Notes: generated by a model from the sequence alone, not told the origin. Positions 20,471-29,514 are shown, counted from the stretch's first letter. The stretch is DNA of 64,000 nt from Cronobacter dublinensis subsp. dublinensis LMG 23823 (GCF_001277235.1 NZ_CP012266.1:3596001-3660000); one strand, 5' to 3'. Made by a program: numbers and translations.

Positions 20471-20639
20471 CGGACTACCTCAAAATAAACCTGGATAGTA
20501 ACGATTGTTTCATACTCCTCATTGACGGTAAACCACTCTGTTAGCGGGTGTGAACAGGAATAACATTTGAATAACTCACAAAAATATGCGGGGTTATAAA
20601 CAGGTAGCAGGGATGAACCTGGCTTTTATTCACTTTTTC

Positions 20640-20964
20640 TGTGGATATCTTTGTGAAGAAGTAGCTTATTACCCAGGGAAAACCCAAAACAACCCTGAAC
20701 CAAGGATAATTCTTATAGATAAAATTGTATTGCTATTCAAAAGATTAAATTTAAAAAAGCATGATACTCACTGCGCAATGTGACGATCGTCACACTGGAG
20801 ATCCTTACTCTGATGAAAGATCGACCAGCGTCGTTTTTATCCACAGATTATGCCAATAAGTTAGACACAATTTGCGGAAAAAGACGGTTTTCCCCTGTCG
20901 TCAAGGCTGTAAATCGAAACAGTAGTGGGGGATTTACACAGTTATCCCATTTTTCTGTGGATAA
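20640..20964. other. DARS2-like cluster of DnaA boxes between rppH and mutH
   Basis: The 683-bp gap between rppH and mutH has no convincing gene but contains two perfect DnaA boxes: TTATCCACA at 20837-20845 on the plus strand and at 20956-20964 on the minus strand. Near matches are TTAGACACA (20861-20869, one mismatch), ATTTACACA (20932-20940) and ATATCCACA on the minus strand (20640-20648). In E. coli the intergenic region just upstream of mutH carries DARS2, which reactivates DnaA from its ADP form to its ATP form with help from IHF and Fis. Position and box content make this the likely counterpart, with the core at about 20837-20964. I could not place IHF or Fis sites with confidence. Confidence 0.8.
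20779..20794. promoter_or_regulatory. Perfect CRP-type palindrome inside the DARS2 region
   Basis: TGTGA-CGATCG-TCACA is a perfect match to the CRP half-site pattern TGTGA-N6-TCACA. It is 43 bp from the first perfect DnaA box and about 360 bp from the mutH start. No obvious promoter elements or gene start sit at a usual distance, so its target is unknown. Confidence 0.6.
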
Positions 20965-21153
20965 ACTGGTGTAAGATCCTGTTTATTGTCGGTGACCAGA
21001 TTTGAACAACCTCGGTTTTCGACGCGAGAAATTTCTTTCTTAACGTTAAAAATCATTTTAAATCATAGCATTGTCTTGTTTGCTCACAAGCAGATAAACT
21101 CTTTCCACAAGCAGGCTTTTTGCTGTTCATTTTTTAAACAGAAGGTGTTTTTT

Positions 21154-21840
21154 ATGGTTTCTCTCGCTCCCCTCGCCCGGCCGCCCGAAGATGAAGCGCA
21201 GCTGCTGGGCCAGGCGCAGCAGCTGGCCGGGCTAACGCTTGGTGAGCTGGCGGCGCTGGCGGGGCTCGAAACGCCAGCGGATTTGCGGCGCGATAAAGGC
21301 TGGACGGGCGTTCTGCTGGAACGCTGGCTCGGTGCCAGCGCAGGCAGCAAACCGGAACAGGATTTCGCCGCTATCGGCGTGGAACTGAAAACGATCCCCG
21401 TAGACCGCCAGGGACGCCCGCTTGAAACCACTTTTGTCTGTGTCGCGCCGCTCACCGGCAACACCGGCGTGACGTGGGAAACGAGCCACGTGCGCCATAA
21501 GCTTAAGCGCGTCCTGTGGGTGCCGGTGGAAGGCGAGCGCGCGATCCCCCTCGGCGAGCGCCGCGTCGGCGCGCCGCTGCTCTGGAGCCCGTCGGCGCAG
21601 GAAGAAGAACAGCTGCGCCGCGACTGGGAAGAATTAATGGATCTCATTGTTTTAGGTCAGGTAGAGCGCATTACTGCCCGCCACGGCGAAGTGCTACAGC
21701 TGCGCCCGAAAGCCGCCAACAGTAAAGCGCTGACGCCAGCGTTCGGCGTCCACGGCGAGCCCATCATGACGTTGCCGCGCGGCTTTTATCTGAAGAAGAA
21801 CTTCACCGCCGCCCTGCTGGCGCGTCATTTTTTGTTATAA
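21154..21840 (+). CDS. mutH: DNA mismatch repair endonuclease MutH
   Basis: MutH nicks the unmethylated strand at hemimethylated GATC sites when activated by MutS and MutL. The ATG at 21154 (preceded by AGAAGG) gives 228 residues against 229 in E. coli. The catalytic Asp70, Glu77 and Lys79 fall at the same numbers as in E. coli (DFAAIGVELKT). The frame stays open upstream for 56 more codons, but those are AT-rich, lie in the DARS2 gap and do not match MutH, so I left them out. Confidence 0.96.
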   Translation: MVSLAPLARPPEDEAQLLGQAQQLAGLTLGELAALAGLETPADLRRDKGWTGVLLERWLGASAGSKPEQDFAAIGVELKTIPVDRQGRPLETTFVCVAPLTGNTGVTWETSHVRHKLKRVLWVPVEGERAIPLGERRVGAPLLWSPSAQEEEQLRRDWEELMDLIVLGQVERITARHGEVLQLRPKAANSKALTPAFGVHGEPIMTLPRGFYLKKNFTAALLARHFLL

Positions 21841-21917
21841 ACACCTTAAATTTTTGTCAACAGCCTGCCTCAGACGCATATAATTAGCGTTTTGTTTCTT
21901 TGAGCAGGACTTTTTGA

Positions 21918-22631
21918 ATGTTGTTTGCATGGATAACCGATCCTAATGCCTGGCTGGCGCTCGGTACGCTGACGCTGCTGGAGATTGTACTGGGGATCGA
22001 CAATATTATTTTTCTCTCGCTTGTTGTGGCGAAGCTGCCGAAATCGCAGCAGGCGCTGGCGCGCAAGCTGGGCCTCGGCGCCGCGATGATCATGCGCCTC
22101 GCGCTGCTGGCGTCGATCGCCTGGGTGGTGCGGCTTACCAATCCGCTGTTTACGGTGTTCGATCAGGCCATTTCGATGCGGGATCTGATCCTGCTGCTGG
22201 GCGGCCTGTTCCTCATCTGGAAGGCCAGTAAAGAGATCCACGAAACGATCGAGGGCGAAGAGGAAGGGCTAAAAACCAACGTTCACTCTTTCTTCGGCGC
22301 CATCGTCCAGATCATGCTGCTGGATATTATCTTCAGTCTGGATTCCGTCATTACCGCAGTGGGCCTCTCCGATCATCTGTTTATCATGATGGCGGCGGTA
22401 GTGATTGCCGTAGGCGTCATGATGTTTGCCGCGCGCCCTATCGGCGAGTTTGTCGAACGGCACCCTTCGGTAAAAATGCTGGCGCTCTCCTTCCTGATCC
22501 TGGTGGGCTTCACCCTGATGCTGGAAAGTTTCGATATTCACGTGCCGAAAGGCTACATCTACTTCGCGATGTTTTTCTCTATCGCGGTGGAAAGCCTCAA
22601 TCTGCTGCGCAACAAGAAAAAACCGCTGTAA
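21918..22631 (+). CDS. ygdQ: TerC-family inner-membrane protein YgdQ
   Basis: A 237-residue integral membrane protein of the TerC family, nearly identical to E. coli YgdQ. About seven membrane helices are visible, with the acidic motifs EIVLGIDNIIF and DIIFSLDSVITAVG characteristic of TerC proteins, which are linked to metal-ion handling. The exact substrate is not known. It is a single-gene unit closed by a strong terminator. Confidence 0.92.
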   Translation: MLFAWITDPNAWLALGTLTLLEIVLGIDNIIFLSLVVAKLPKSQQALARKLGLGAAMIMRLALLASIAWVVRLTNPLFTVFDQAISMRDLILLLGGLFLIWKASKEIHETIEGEEEGLKTNVHSFFGAIVQIMLLDIIFSLDSVITAVGLSDHLFIMMAAVVIAVGVMMFAARPIGEFVERHPSVKMLALSFLILVGFTLMLESFDIHVPKGYIYFAMFFSIAVESLNLLRNKKKPL

Positions 22632-22636
22632 CACAG

Positions 22637-22658
22637 ACGCTCCTTCGGGAGCGTTTTT
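22637..22658 (+). terminator. Terminator of ygdQ
   Basis: ACGCTCC (22637-22643), loop TTCG, GGAGCGT (22648-22654), then a T run. The UUCG tetraloop makes this a textbook rho-independent terminator. Confidence 0.93.
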
Positions 22659-22759
22659 GTTTATTCCCCTGTGCTTTTAAGAATTTGCCGCTTTTTCGCG
22701 TCGCCTCGCTGTTTTTTACTAGACTCTACGTGGACCCCTTCCTGATGAGGCGAAAAACA

Positions 22760-22978
22760 ATGAATAAATGGGCTGTAGCAATTTCTGCCGTCGGATTGGC
22801 CTTCGCGGTTTCAGGCTGTAGCAGTGATTACGTCATGGCGACCAAAGATGGCCGTATGATCCTGACCGAAGGTAAACCGCAGGTGGATGACGAAACCGGG
22901 CTGGTGAGCTATCGCGACCCGCAGGGCAACGAGATGCAGATTAACCGCGATCAGGTTTCGCAAATCATTGAGCGCTAA
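22760..22978 (+). CDS. ygdR: Small lipoprotein YgdR (YgdI/YgdR family)
   Basis: A 72-residue lipoprotein of unknown function. The ATG at 22760 gives a signal peptide ending in the lipobox VSGC, so Cys20 would be lipidated. The mature part is a small SH3-like domain typical of the DUF903 family (YVMATKDGRMILTEGKP). It is nearly identical to E. coli YgdR. A longer reading from 22685 would place the lipobox too far in. Confidence 0.93.
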   Translation: MNKWAVAISAVGLAFAVSGCSSDYVMATKDGRMILTEGKPQVDDETGLVSYRDPQGNEMQINRDQVSQIIER

Positions 22979-22980
22979 AT

Positions 22981-23016
22981 AAAAGGTCAGCATCGCGCTG
23001 ACCTTTTGGTTTTTTC
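22981..23016 (+). terminator. Terminator of ygdR
   Basis: AAAAGGTCAGC (22981-22991) pairs with GCTGACCTTTT (22997-23007), followed by GG and six T residues, immediately after the ygdR stop. Confidence 0.85.
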
Positions 23017-23114
23017 TCCCTTCCCTCTTTTCCTTTTGTCTCCCCTCTGCCATGTTTATATTCCTTTGTCAGGAATGGCCTGACGCGGACTGAACAACAG
23101 AAGGTAGGCTGGCT

Positions 23115-24155
23115 ATGCATTATCACCGTATCCCTCATAGCTCACTTGAAGTCAGCACGCTGGGGCTGGGAACCATGACTTTTGGTGAACAAAACAGCGA
23201 AGCCGACGCCCATGAACAGCTCGATTACGCCGTAAGCCAGGGCATAAACCTGATTGATGTCGCCGAAATGTATCCCGTCCCGCCGCGCCCGGAAACCCAG
23301 GGCCTGACGGAAACCTATGTCGGCAACTGGCTGAAAAAACGCGCCAATCGCGAAAAGCTGATTATCGCCTCGAAGGTCAGCGGCCCGAGCCGCAACAGCG
23401 ACAGCGGCATCCGGCCTAACCAGGCGCTGGATCGCAAAAATATCCGCGACGCGCTCGACGCCAGCCTGAAACGTTTACAGACTGACTACCTCGATCTTTA
23501 TCAGGTGCACTGGCCGCAGCGCCCGACCAACTGCTTCGGCAAGCTCGGCTACAGTTGGACTGACAGCACGCCGGTCGTCACGCTGCTGGAAACCCTCGAA
23601 GCGCTGGCGGAATTCCAGCGCGCCGGGAAAATCCGCTATATCGGCGTCTCCAACGAAACCGCGTTTGGCGTGATGCGCTACCTGCACCTGGCGGATAAAC
23701 ACGATCTGCCGCGCATCGTCACCATCCAGAATCCGTACAGCCTGCTGAACCGCAGCTTTGAGGTGGGACTGGCGGAAGTGAGCCAGTATGAAGGCGTGGA
23801 GCTGCTGGCCTATTCTGCGCTGGCGTTCGGCACGCTGACCGGGAAATACCTGAACGGCGCGAAACCCGCTGGCGCGCGCAATACGCTCTTTAGCCGCTTT
23901 ACGCGCTACAGCAGCGAGCAGTCGCAGAAAGCGGTCGCCGCTTATGTGGACGTGGCGAAACGACACGGGCTGGATCCGGCGCAGATGGCGCTGGCGTTCG
24001 TGCGCCAGCAGGCCTTTGTGGCCAGTACGCTGCTCGGCGCGACGACAATGGAACAGCTGAAAACCAACGTCGAAAGTCTGCATCTGACACTGAATGAAGA
24101 GGTGTTGGCGGAGCTGGAAGCGGTGCATCAGATCTATACCTATCCGGCGCCGTAA
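23115..24155 (+). CDS. tas: Aldo-keto reductase Tas
   Basis: An NADP(H)-dependent aldo-keto reductase; the E. coli gene was named for relieving a tyrosine requirement in a starved-cell reversion assay. It has 346 residues in one TIM-barrel domain. The start is MHYHRIPHSSLEVSTLGLGTM, the catalytic aspartate and tyrosine are in LIDVAEMYPVPP, and the nucleotide-binding end is near LGATTMEQLKTNV. The natural substrate is not known. It stands alone and converges on lplT across a shared terminator. Confidence 0.94.
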   Translation: MHYHRIPHSSLEVSTLGLGTMTFGEQNSEADAHEQLDYAVSQGINLIDVAEMYPVPPRPETQGLTETYVGNWLKKRANREKLIIASKVSGPSRNSDSGIRPNQALDRKNIRDALDASLKRLQTDYLDLYQVHWPQRPTNCFGKLGYSWTDSTPVVTLLETLEALAEFQRAGKIRYIGVSNETAFGVMRYLHLADKHDLPRIVTIQNPYSLLNRSFEVGLAEVSQYEGVELLAYSALAFGTLTGKYLNGAKPAGARNTLFSRFTRYSSEQSQKAVAAYVDVAKRHGLDPAQMALAFVRQQAFVASTLLGATTMEQLKTNVESLHLTLNEEVLAELEAVHQIYTYPAP

Positions 24156-24173
24156 GACGTCATCGCCATTAGT

Positions 24174-24204
24174 AAAAAGACCCGCCTGAGCGGGTCTTTT
24201 TTTT
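24174..24204. terminator. Bidirectional terminator between tas and lplT
   Basis: AAAAAGACCCGC (24174-24185), loop CTGA, GCGGGTCTTTTT (24190-24201). A-rich and T-rich flanks on both sides suit termination in both directions; it overlaps the first bases of the lplT stop. Confidence 0.9.
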
Positions 24205-25396
24205 ACTGTTTACGCCGCCACAGCCAGAGCCCGGCGATGGCCAGCGCGAAAATCGCGCCAAAGCCGACGCCAATCCCCACCACCGGCAGCGAGAGTTTCA
24301 CCGCCAGCGAATAGAGGCCCAGCATCAGCAGCATCGCGGTGTTCTCGCCGAGGTTTTGCACCGCAATCGCATTGCCTGCGCCGACAGAGCGCTTGCCGCG
24401 CTCCTGCAACAGCGCGTTGAGCGGCACCACGAAGAAACCACCGAAAAAGCCTATCAGCAGCAGCAACAGATAGGCCGGCAGCGCCGCCTGCTGGAGCGAG
24501 AAAAAGATAACCGCGACGCCAATCAGAATGCCCGCAGGCATGCAGCGCGATACGCGCTCAAGCGTGACCAGCTTCGCCGCCGCGCCCGCGCCCACCACGA
24601 TACCGACCGCCACCATCGCGTTAAGATACGTCGGCGTGGCGTTATCCGTAATGCCGAGCGCGACAGGCACCCACAACACCAGCAGAAAACGCAGCGTCAC
24701 CCCCGCGCCCCAGAACATGCTGGTGCCCACCAGCGAGAAGCGCGTTTCGTCGTTATGCCACAGTTCGCGACAGGCGTTAAAGAAGCTGCGCGTCATCGGG
24801 CCGAAACGCCAGGATTGCCCTGGGCGCGCGGCACCGAGCGCCGGGATAAGGAAGTTCGCCGCCACCGCGCCCGCATAGGCCAGCGCGCAAACGCCGAGCG
24901 CAGCCCCGACGTGCCAGTCCGCCAGCATACCGCCCGCCATCGAGCCAATCAGGATGGCCGCGATGGTCGATGACTCCATCAACCCGTTCGCTTTCACCAG
25001 CCGATCGCCGGTCGTAATCTCGCCAAGAATGCCGTATTTGGCGGGCGAGTACGCCGCCGCGCCGACGCCCACCAGCGTATAACCAGCAAACGGGTTGACG
25101 CCAAAAACGATAAGCGCCGCGCCGAGGAGCTTCAGGCCGTTGGCGACCATCATCACGCGCCCTTTCGAGAAGCTGTCCGCCACCTGGCCGACAAACGGCG
25201 CCAGCAGGATATAGGCGCAGACGAAGACCATCTGCAGCACCGGCTGGCTCCAGTCCGGGTAGAGCTGTTGCTTGAGCAGCGCGAGCGTGGCAAACAGCAG
25301 CGCGTTATCGCCGAAGGCCGAGAGAAACTGGGCGGCGATCACCGCCATCATTCCCCGCGAAAACAGCGAGCCGTTGTGGCTATGCGAATCAGGCAT
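24203..25396 (-). CDS. lplT: Lysophospholipid transporter LplT
   Basis: A major facilitator protein that flips lysophospholipids across the inner membrane to Aas. At 397 residues it equals E. coli LplT and shows about 12 hydrophobic segments, with a charged segment after the second helix (VADSFSKGRVMMV). It overlaps the end of aas by 8 bp, so uptake and re-acylation are coupled in one operon. Confidence 0.96.
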   Translation of the reverse strand: MPDSHSHNGSLFSRGMMAVIAAQFLSAFGDNALLFATLALLKQQLYPDWSQPVLQMVFVCAYILLAPFVGQVADSFSKGRVMMVANGLKLLGAALIVFGVNPFAGYTLVGVGAAAYSPAKYGILGEITTGDRLVKANGLMESSTIAAILIGSMAGGMLADWHVGAALGVCALAYAGAVAANFLIPALGAARPGQSWRFGPMTRSFFNACRELWHNDETRFSLVGTSMFWGAGVTLRFLLVLWVPVALGITDNATPTYLNAMVAVGIVVGAGAAAKLVTLERVSRCMPAGILIGVAVIFFSLQQAALPAYLLLLLIGFFGGFFVVPLNALLQERGKRSVGAGNAIAVQNLGENTAMLLMLGLYSLAVKLSLPVVGIGVGFGAIFALAIAGLWLWRRKQ

Positions 25397-27548
25397 GGTG
25401 GGCCTCTTCCTCGTCGACGATTTTCTTCAGCGACACGAAATCAGGCTTGCCGCTGCCCAGTAACGGCAGCTGTTTGAGGAAGCGGATATCGCGCGGCACC
25501 GCCAGCTCCGGCACGCCGCTGCTGCGCGCCTGCTGCGCCAGTTTTTCGCGGCTCAGCTCAGGATCGGTCGTAAAGAGCACCAGCGCTTCACCTTTCGCGG
25601 CGTCGTGCTTAATGGCGGTGGCGTGCATTTTCTCCGGCGAGACGGCCAGCGCCAGGCCTTCGACCATCTCAAGCGACACCATCTCGCCCGCGATTTTCGC
25701 AAAGCGTTTGGCGCGCCCCTGGATCTGTACGAAACCCTGTTCGTCGAACGCGACGATATCGCCGGTATCGTACCAGCCCGGTTCGCTGACGCCCTGCGCG
25801 TTTTCCGCCGCCGGCGCTTCCAGCACGCCAGGGTTTTCCACGCGCAGATAGCCTTTCATGATGTTCGGGCCTTTGAGCTGCAAACGTCCGCCTTGCTCAA
25901 TGCCCGGCACCTCGACAAGACGCGCGTCCATCGCGGGCAGAATGCGCCCGACCGTGCCTGGTTTCGCCGCCATCGGCACGTTAATGGACACCACCGGCGC
26001 GCACTCGGTCACGCCGTAGCCTTCGAGAATGCGCAGGCCGAATTTGTCCTGCCAGATGCGTTTGGTGCTTTCCTGAAGCTTTTCCGCCCCGGCCACGACG
26101 TAGCGCACCATATGGAAATCATACGGATGCGCAAAGCGCGCGTAGTGGCCGAGGAACGTCGAGGTGCCGAAAATCACCGTACAGTTGCGGTCATACACCA
26201 GCTCCGGCACCACGCGGTAATGCAGCGGGCTCGGGTAGAGGAAGACTTCCGCGCCAGTCAGCAGCGGCGTGAGAAGCCCGACCGTCAGGCCGAAGGAGTG
26301 GAACAGCGGCAGCGCCGACATAAATTTGTCGTCGGCGGTGAAATCCGCGATGGTGCGGATCTGCTCGACGTTCGCCAGCAGGCTCTTGTGGCTGTGCACC
26401 ACGCCTTTCGGGTTGCCTTCCGAGCCCGAGGTAAAAAGGATCAGCGCCGCGTCTTCCGGCTGTTGCTCCACCTGGGCCAGGCGCGGCATCAGCAGATGCG
26501 CGAAGATCCACGCTTTGTCCTTCGCCGTGACTTCGCCTTTCAGATCTTCGAGGAAAACCCAGCGCACAGAGGTTATCTGCTCCGGCAGATGCCAGAGCTT
26601 GCCTTTATCCAGGAACTGGCGCGAGGTGAAAATGGTTTTGATCTGCGCCGCCGTGATGGCGCTGGTCAGCCCCTGCACGCCCGCCGTGTAGTTCATCATC
26701 GCCGGGATCCGCCCGCGCATCACCGCGCCGAAAATCACCGCGGCGCTGATGCTGGCGTTCGGCAGCATTAAACCGATGGCCTCGCGCGGCGCGCTGTATT
26801 TATCGAGAATGCGCCCGACAAACAGCGTTTTCATCATCAGGCTACGGTAGGTGTCCGGCTTGAAGTTGATATCTTCCAGACAGTTTTTGCTCTCGCCGTA
26901 GCGCTTTTGCGCGTTGATGAGCGCCTCAAACAGCGTTTCACGCGGGCGCGCCGCCATGCGCGCTTCCATCATCACCTGATGCAGCATCTCGCCCGCCATT
27001 TTGCGGCGGTCGCGCGCTTTCGGCGCGTCGGGCATCGGAATGGACGTCGGCGGCAGAATGTGGATAGAGATACGCGGGAAGACGCGGCGTTTCACAAGGC
27101 CTTTCAGGCGGCTGAAAAACGTCAGCTCCGCGCCTTCGATACGCACCGGGATCACCGTCGCCTGCGATTTCGCCGCGACAAACCCCGCGCCGTCGTAGAT
27201 TTTCATCAGCGAGCCGCTGATGGAGATACGGCCTTCCGGGAAAATCACGACCGGACGCCCCTGCCCGACGAGACGCACCAGCTGCTTCACCGACATCGGT
27301 TTGGTCGGGTCGAGCGGGACGAAGTCGATAATCGGCTTCAGCGCGCGCATATACCACTGCTCGCTGATAGCGCTATAGACCGCGAATACCGGCCGCACAG
27401 GCAGGAACAGCGCCATCAGCGCGCCGTCGAGAAACGAGACGTGGTTTGGCGTGATGAGTACGCGCTCCTGACTCAGCGGCCCGGTATCTCCATATACCTG
27501 GATACGAAAGAGCAAACGGAACAGCCAACGAAAGAATTTTAAAACCAT
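25389..27548 (-). CDS. aas: 2-acylglycerophosphoethanolamine acyltransferase / acyl-ACP synthetase Aas
   Basis: A bifunctional inner-membrane enzyme that repairs lyso-phosphatidylethanolamine by adding an acyl chain carried on ACP. It has 719 residues, as in E. coli. Residues 1 to about 190 form a PlsC-type acyltransferase with the HX4D motif NHVSFLDG and FPEGRISISG. From about 230 onward is an AMP-forming adenylation domain with LFTSGSEGNPKGVVHSH and the GYGVTECAP segment. It is the first gene of aas-lplT. Confidence 0.97.
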   Translation of the reverse strand: MVLKFFRWLFRLLFRIQVYGDTGPLSQERVLITPNHVSFLDGALMALFLPVRPVFAVYSAISEQWYMRALKPIIDFVPLDPTKPMSVKQLVRLVGQGRPVVIFPEGRISISGSLMKIYDGAGFVAAKSQATVIPVRIEGAELTFFSRLKGLVKRRVFPRISIHILPPTSIPMPDAPKARDRRKMAGEMLHQVMMEARMAARPRETLFEALINAQKRYGESKNCLEDINFKPDTYRSLMMKTLFVGRILDKYSAPREAIGLMLPNASISAAVIFGAVMRGRIPAMMNYTAGVQGLTSAITAAQIKTIFTSRQFLDKGKLWHLPEQITSVRWVFLEDLKGEVTAKDKAWIFAHLLMPRLAQVEQQPEDAALILFTSGSEGNPKGVVHSHKSLLANVEQIRTIADFTADDKFMSALPLFHSFGLTVGLLTPLLTGAEVFLYPSPLHYRVVPELVYDRNCTVIFGTSTFLGHYARFAHPYDFHMVRYVVAGAEKLQESTKRIWQDKFGLRILEGYGVTECAPVVSINVPMAAKPGTVGRILPAMDARLVEVPGIEQGGRLQLKGPNIMKGYLRVENPGVLEAPAAENAQGVSEPGWYDTGDIVAFDEQGFVQIQGRAKRFAKIAGEMVSLEMVEGLALAVSPEKMHATAIKHDAAKGEALVLFTTDPELSREKLAQQARSSGVPELAVPRDIRFLKQLPLLGSGKPDFVSLKKIVDEEEAHHA

Positions 27549-27711
27549 ATCAACGCCCTTTGTTTTCCTTTAGCGGGGGGTAAGTATAGTTAGCGCAGAT
27601 TACACGACTCGGCGGACAGGGGCGACAGGAGAAATTGGCAGGGCAGGCGCCGGGCGTCACGGCAGCGGTAGAATGGAGCGGCGAAAGGGTCGCGCGGAGC
27701 GAAAAAGAGGC

Positions 27712-27795
27712 AAAAAAAAACCTGCGCATCCGCGCAGGTTGGTGTAAGTGTTGTGATCAGCTAAGTTGCTGACTTCACCTATCAATACCTCTGGG
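27712..27795 (-). ncRNA. omrB: OmrA/OmrB-type small regulatory RNA
   Basis: OmrA and OmrB are Hfq-dependent RNAs induced by OmpR that repress outer-membrane protein mRNAs (cirA, fecA, ompT) and ompR/csgD through their 5' end. Read on the minus strand, the RNA begins CCCAGAGGTATTGAT, identical to the E. coli seed region. AGGTGAAGTCA follows, as in OmrB. It ends in the hairpin CCTGCGC-GGAT-GCGCAGG and nine T residues (27720-27712). The middle part differs from both E. coli copies. It lies between aas and galR, the same place as in E. coli, but only one copy is visible. The symbol reflects the closer match to OmrB at positions 15-26. Confidence 0.93.
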
Positions 27796-28014
27796 ATCTC
27801 AAATGTAGCAACCCGTCCACACTGCCCGCCAGCCACCAATCGCAACAGCCCTTCGCAAAGTGTAACTAAAGGTTTTATCTGAAATTATTTGCCTTTTTCT
27901 GGTTACATCCGCGCGCTTTTCCTCTTTCATTGCGGCGCAGGCTTTTGTGAGCAATCGCCCGCCCGTCCGGCATGCGGCTTGAAGTGGCTGCGCTTTTCCG
28001 TAACACTAAATGCT

Positions 28015-28030
28015 GTGTAAACGCTTACCC
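28015..28030. promoter_or_regulatory. GalR/GalS-type operator before galR
   Basis: GTGTAAACGCTTACCC closely fits the gal operator pattern GTGNAANC-GNTTNCAC, with a central CG. It is 13 bp upstream of the galR start, so it most likely mediates autoregulation, as in E. coli. Confidence 0.8.
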
Positions 28031-28042
28031 TGAAGGTATTGA

Positions 28043-29059
28043 ATGGCGACGATTAAGGATGTTGCGCGACTGGCAGGAGTCTCTGTCGCCACGGTCTCCC
28101 GCGTGATTAATGATTCTCCCAAAGCCAGCGACGCCTCACGTCAGGCGGTGCTGAGCGCGATGGAGCAGCTCAACTACCACCCCAACGCCAACGCCCGCGC
28201 GCTGGCGCAGCAGACGACCGAAACCATCGGCCTCGTGGTGGGCGATGTCTCCGACCCGTTCTTTGGGGCGATGGTCAAAGCGGTAGAGCAAGTGGCCTAC
28301 CACACCGGCAATTTCCTGCTTATCGGCAACGGCTACCATAGCGAGCAGAAAGAGCGTCAGGCGATTGAACAGCTGATCCGCCACCGCTGCGCGGCGCTGG
28401 TGGTACATACCAAAATGATCCCCGACGCGGATCTTATCCCGCTGATGAAACAGATCCCCGGCATGGTGCTGATTAACCGCATCCTGCCCGGTTTTGAAGC
28501 GCGCTGCGTGGCGCTCGACGACCGCTACGGCGCGTGGCTCGCCACCCGGCATCTCATACAGCAGGGCCACACGCGCATCGGCTATCTGTGCTCGAATCAT
28601 GCGATTTCCGATGCCGACGACCGCCTGCAAGGGTATTACGACGCGCTGCGCGAGCACGACCTGCCGTGCAACGACCGGCTGGTCGCCTGGGCTGAACCCG
28701 ATGAAAGCGGCGGCGAACAGGCGATGACCGAACTGCTCGGCCAGGGGAAACAGTTCACCGCCGTGGCCTGTTATAACGACTCGATGGCGGCGGGCGCGAT
28801 GGGCGTGTTGAACGATAACGGTATTGCGGTGCCGCAGACGATTTCGCTGATTGGGTTTGATGATGTGCTGGTGTCGCGCTATGTGCGTCCGCGGTTGACC
28901 ACGATCCGCTATCCGATAGTCACGATGGCGACGCAGGCGGCGGAGCTGGCGTTAGCGCTGGCGGATAATCGCCCGGCGCCGGAAATCACCAATCTCTTCA
29001 CCCCGACGCTGGTACGCCGTCACTCGGTAGTGGCACCGGCGGAATCGGATAAATCATAG
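28043..29059 (+). CDS. galR: Galactose operon repressor GalR
   Basis: A LacI-family repressor of galactose transport and catabolism, induced by D-galactose. It has 338 residues (E. coli 343). The N-terminal helix-turn-helix and hinge are conserved (MATIKDVARLAGVSVATVSR). A periplasmic-binding-protein-like core follows, almost identical to E. coli GalR through HLIQQGHTRIGYLCSNHAIS. The C-terminal tail is shorter than in E. coli. Its last 40 bp overlap the convergent acetyltransferase gene. Confidence 0.96.
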   Translation: MATIKDVARLAGVSVATVSRVINDSPKASDASRQAVLSAMEQLNYHPNANARALAQQTTETIGLVVGDVSDPFFGAMVKAVEQVAYHTGNFLLIGNGYHSEQKERQAIEQLIRHRCAALVVHTKMIPDADLIPLMKQIPGMVLINRILPGFEARCVALDDRYGAWLATRHLIQQGHTRIGYLCSNHAISDADDRLQGYYDALREHDLPCNDRLVAWAEPDESGGEQAMTELLGQGKQFTAVACYNDSMAAGAMGVLNDNGIAVPQTISLIGFDDVLVSRYVRPRLTTIRYPIVTMATQAAELALALADNRPAPEITNLFTPTLVRRHSVVAPAESDKS

Positions 29060-29514
29060 CGATAGAGATGCACGGTCTGGTCCGGGTAGTCCAGGCCGTC
29101 GCCGATATACGCCCAGCCGAAACGCTCGTAATAATCGCGGCAGGCGGAGTAGAGAAACAGCGCCGGAAACCCATTATCGCGCGCGTAGTCGATAACCGCG
29201 CGCTGTAACGCCCCGCCAAGCCCTTTACCGCGCTGCGCCTCGTCGATATAGAGCGCCGCCAGCCACGGAAAGAGATCCTGACGGCTTATCAAATCACAGC
29301 GCCACAGCCCGACGGTGCCGAGCAGCGTTTCGCCCTCAAGCGCCACGAACGTGAGCGGCAGCTGGCCGGGCCGCTGGCTGTGCGTCACGATGCTTGCAAA
29401 AAACGCGCGCGGCATTGACGCGCCGAACGCCTGCCACAGCCAGTCAGTCACCTGCTCCGCATGCTGCGGAGCCTCATATAACGGCACGATGTTAACGTTT
29501 TGCACTGCGCTCAT
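29020..29514 (-). CDS. GNAT-family N-acetyltransferase
   Basis: A 164-residue GCN5-related acetyltransferase; the substrate is unknown. The acetyl-CoA binding motif A is visible as LYIDEAQRGKGLGGALQRAV (about residues 88-107). The segment YSACRDYYERFGWAYIGDG is the usual motif B region with its tyrosine. It shares a 4-bp overlap with the upstream UxuR-like regulator, so the two form an operon. Its 3' end overlaps galR on the other strand by 40 bp. I know no counterpart at this position in E. coli K-12. Confidence 0.85.
   Translation of the reverse strand: MSAVQNVNIVPLYEAPQHAEQVTDWLWQAFGASMPRAFFASIVTHSQRPGQLPLTFVALEGETLLGTVGLWRCDLISRQDLFPWLAALYIDEAQRGKGLGGALQRAVIDYARDNGFPALFLYSACRDYYERFGWAYIGDGLDYPDQTVHLYRYDLSDSAGATTE

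Noticed and set aside
20586..20974. Two short plus-strand frames (65 and 64 codons) in the rppH-mutH gap
   Set aside because: They run across the DnaA boxes and the CRP palindrome, lack good ribosome binding sites and match nothing I know, including E. coli YgdT.
20986..21153. 56-codon N-terminal extension of mutH
   Set aside because: It is AT-rich and absent from MutH proteins; the catalytic residue numbering fits the 21154 start.
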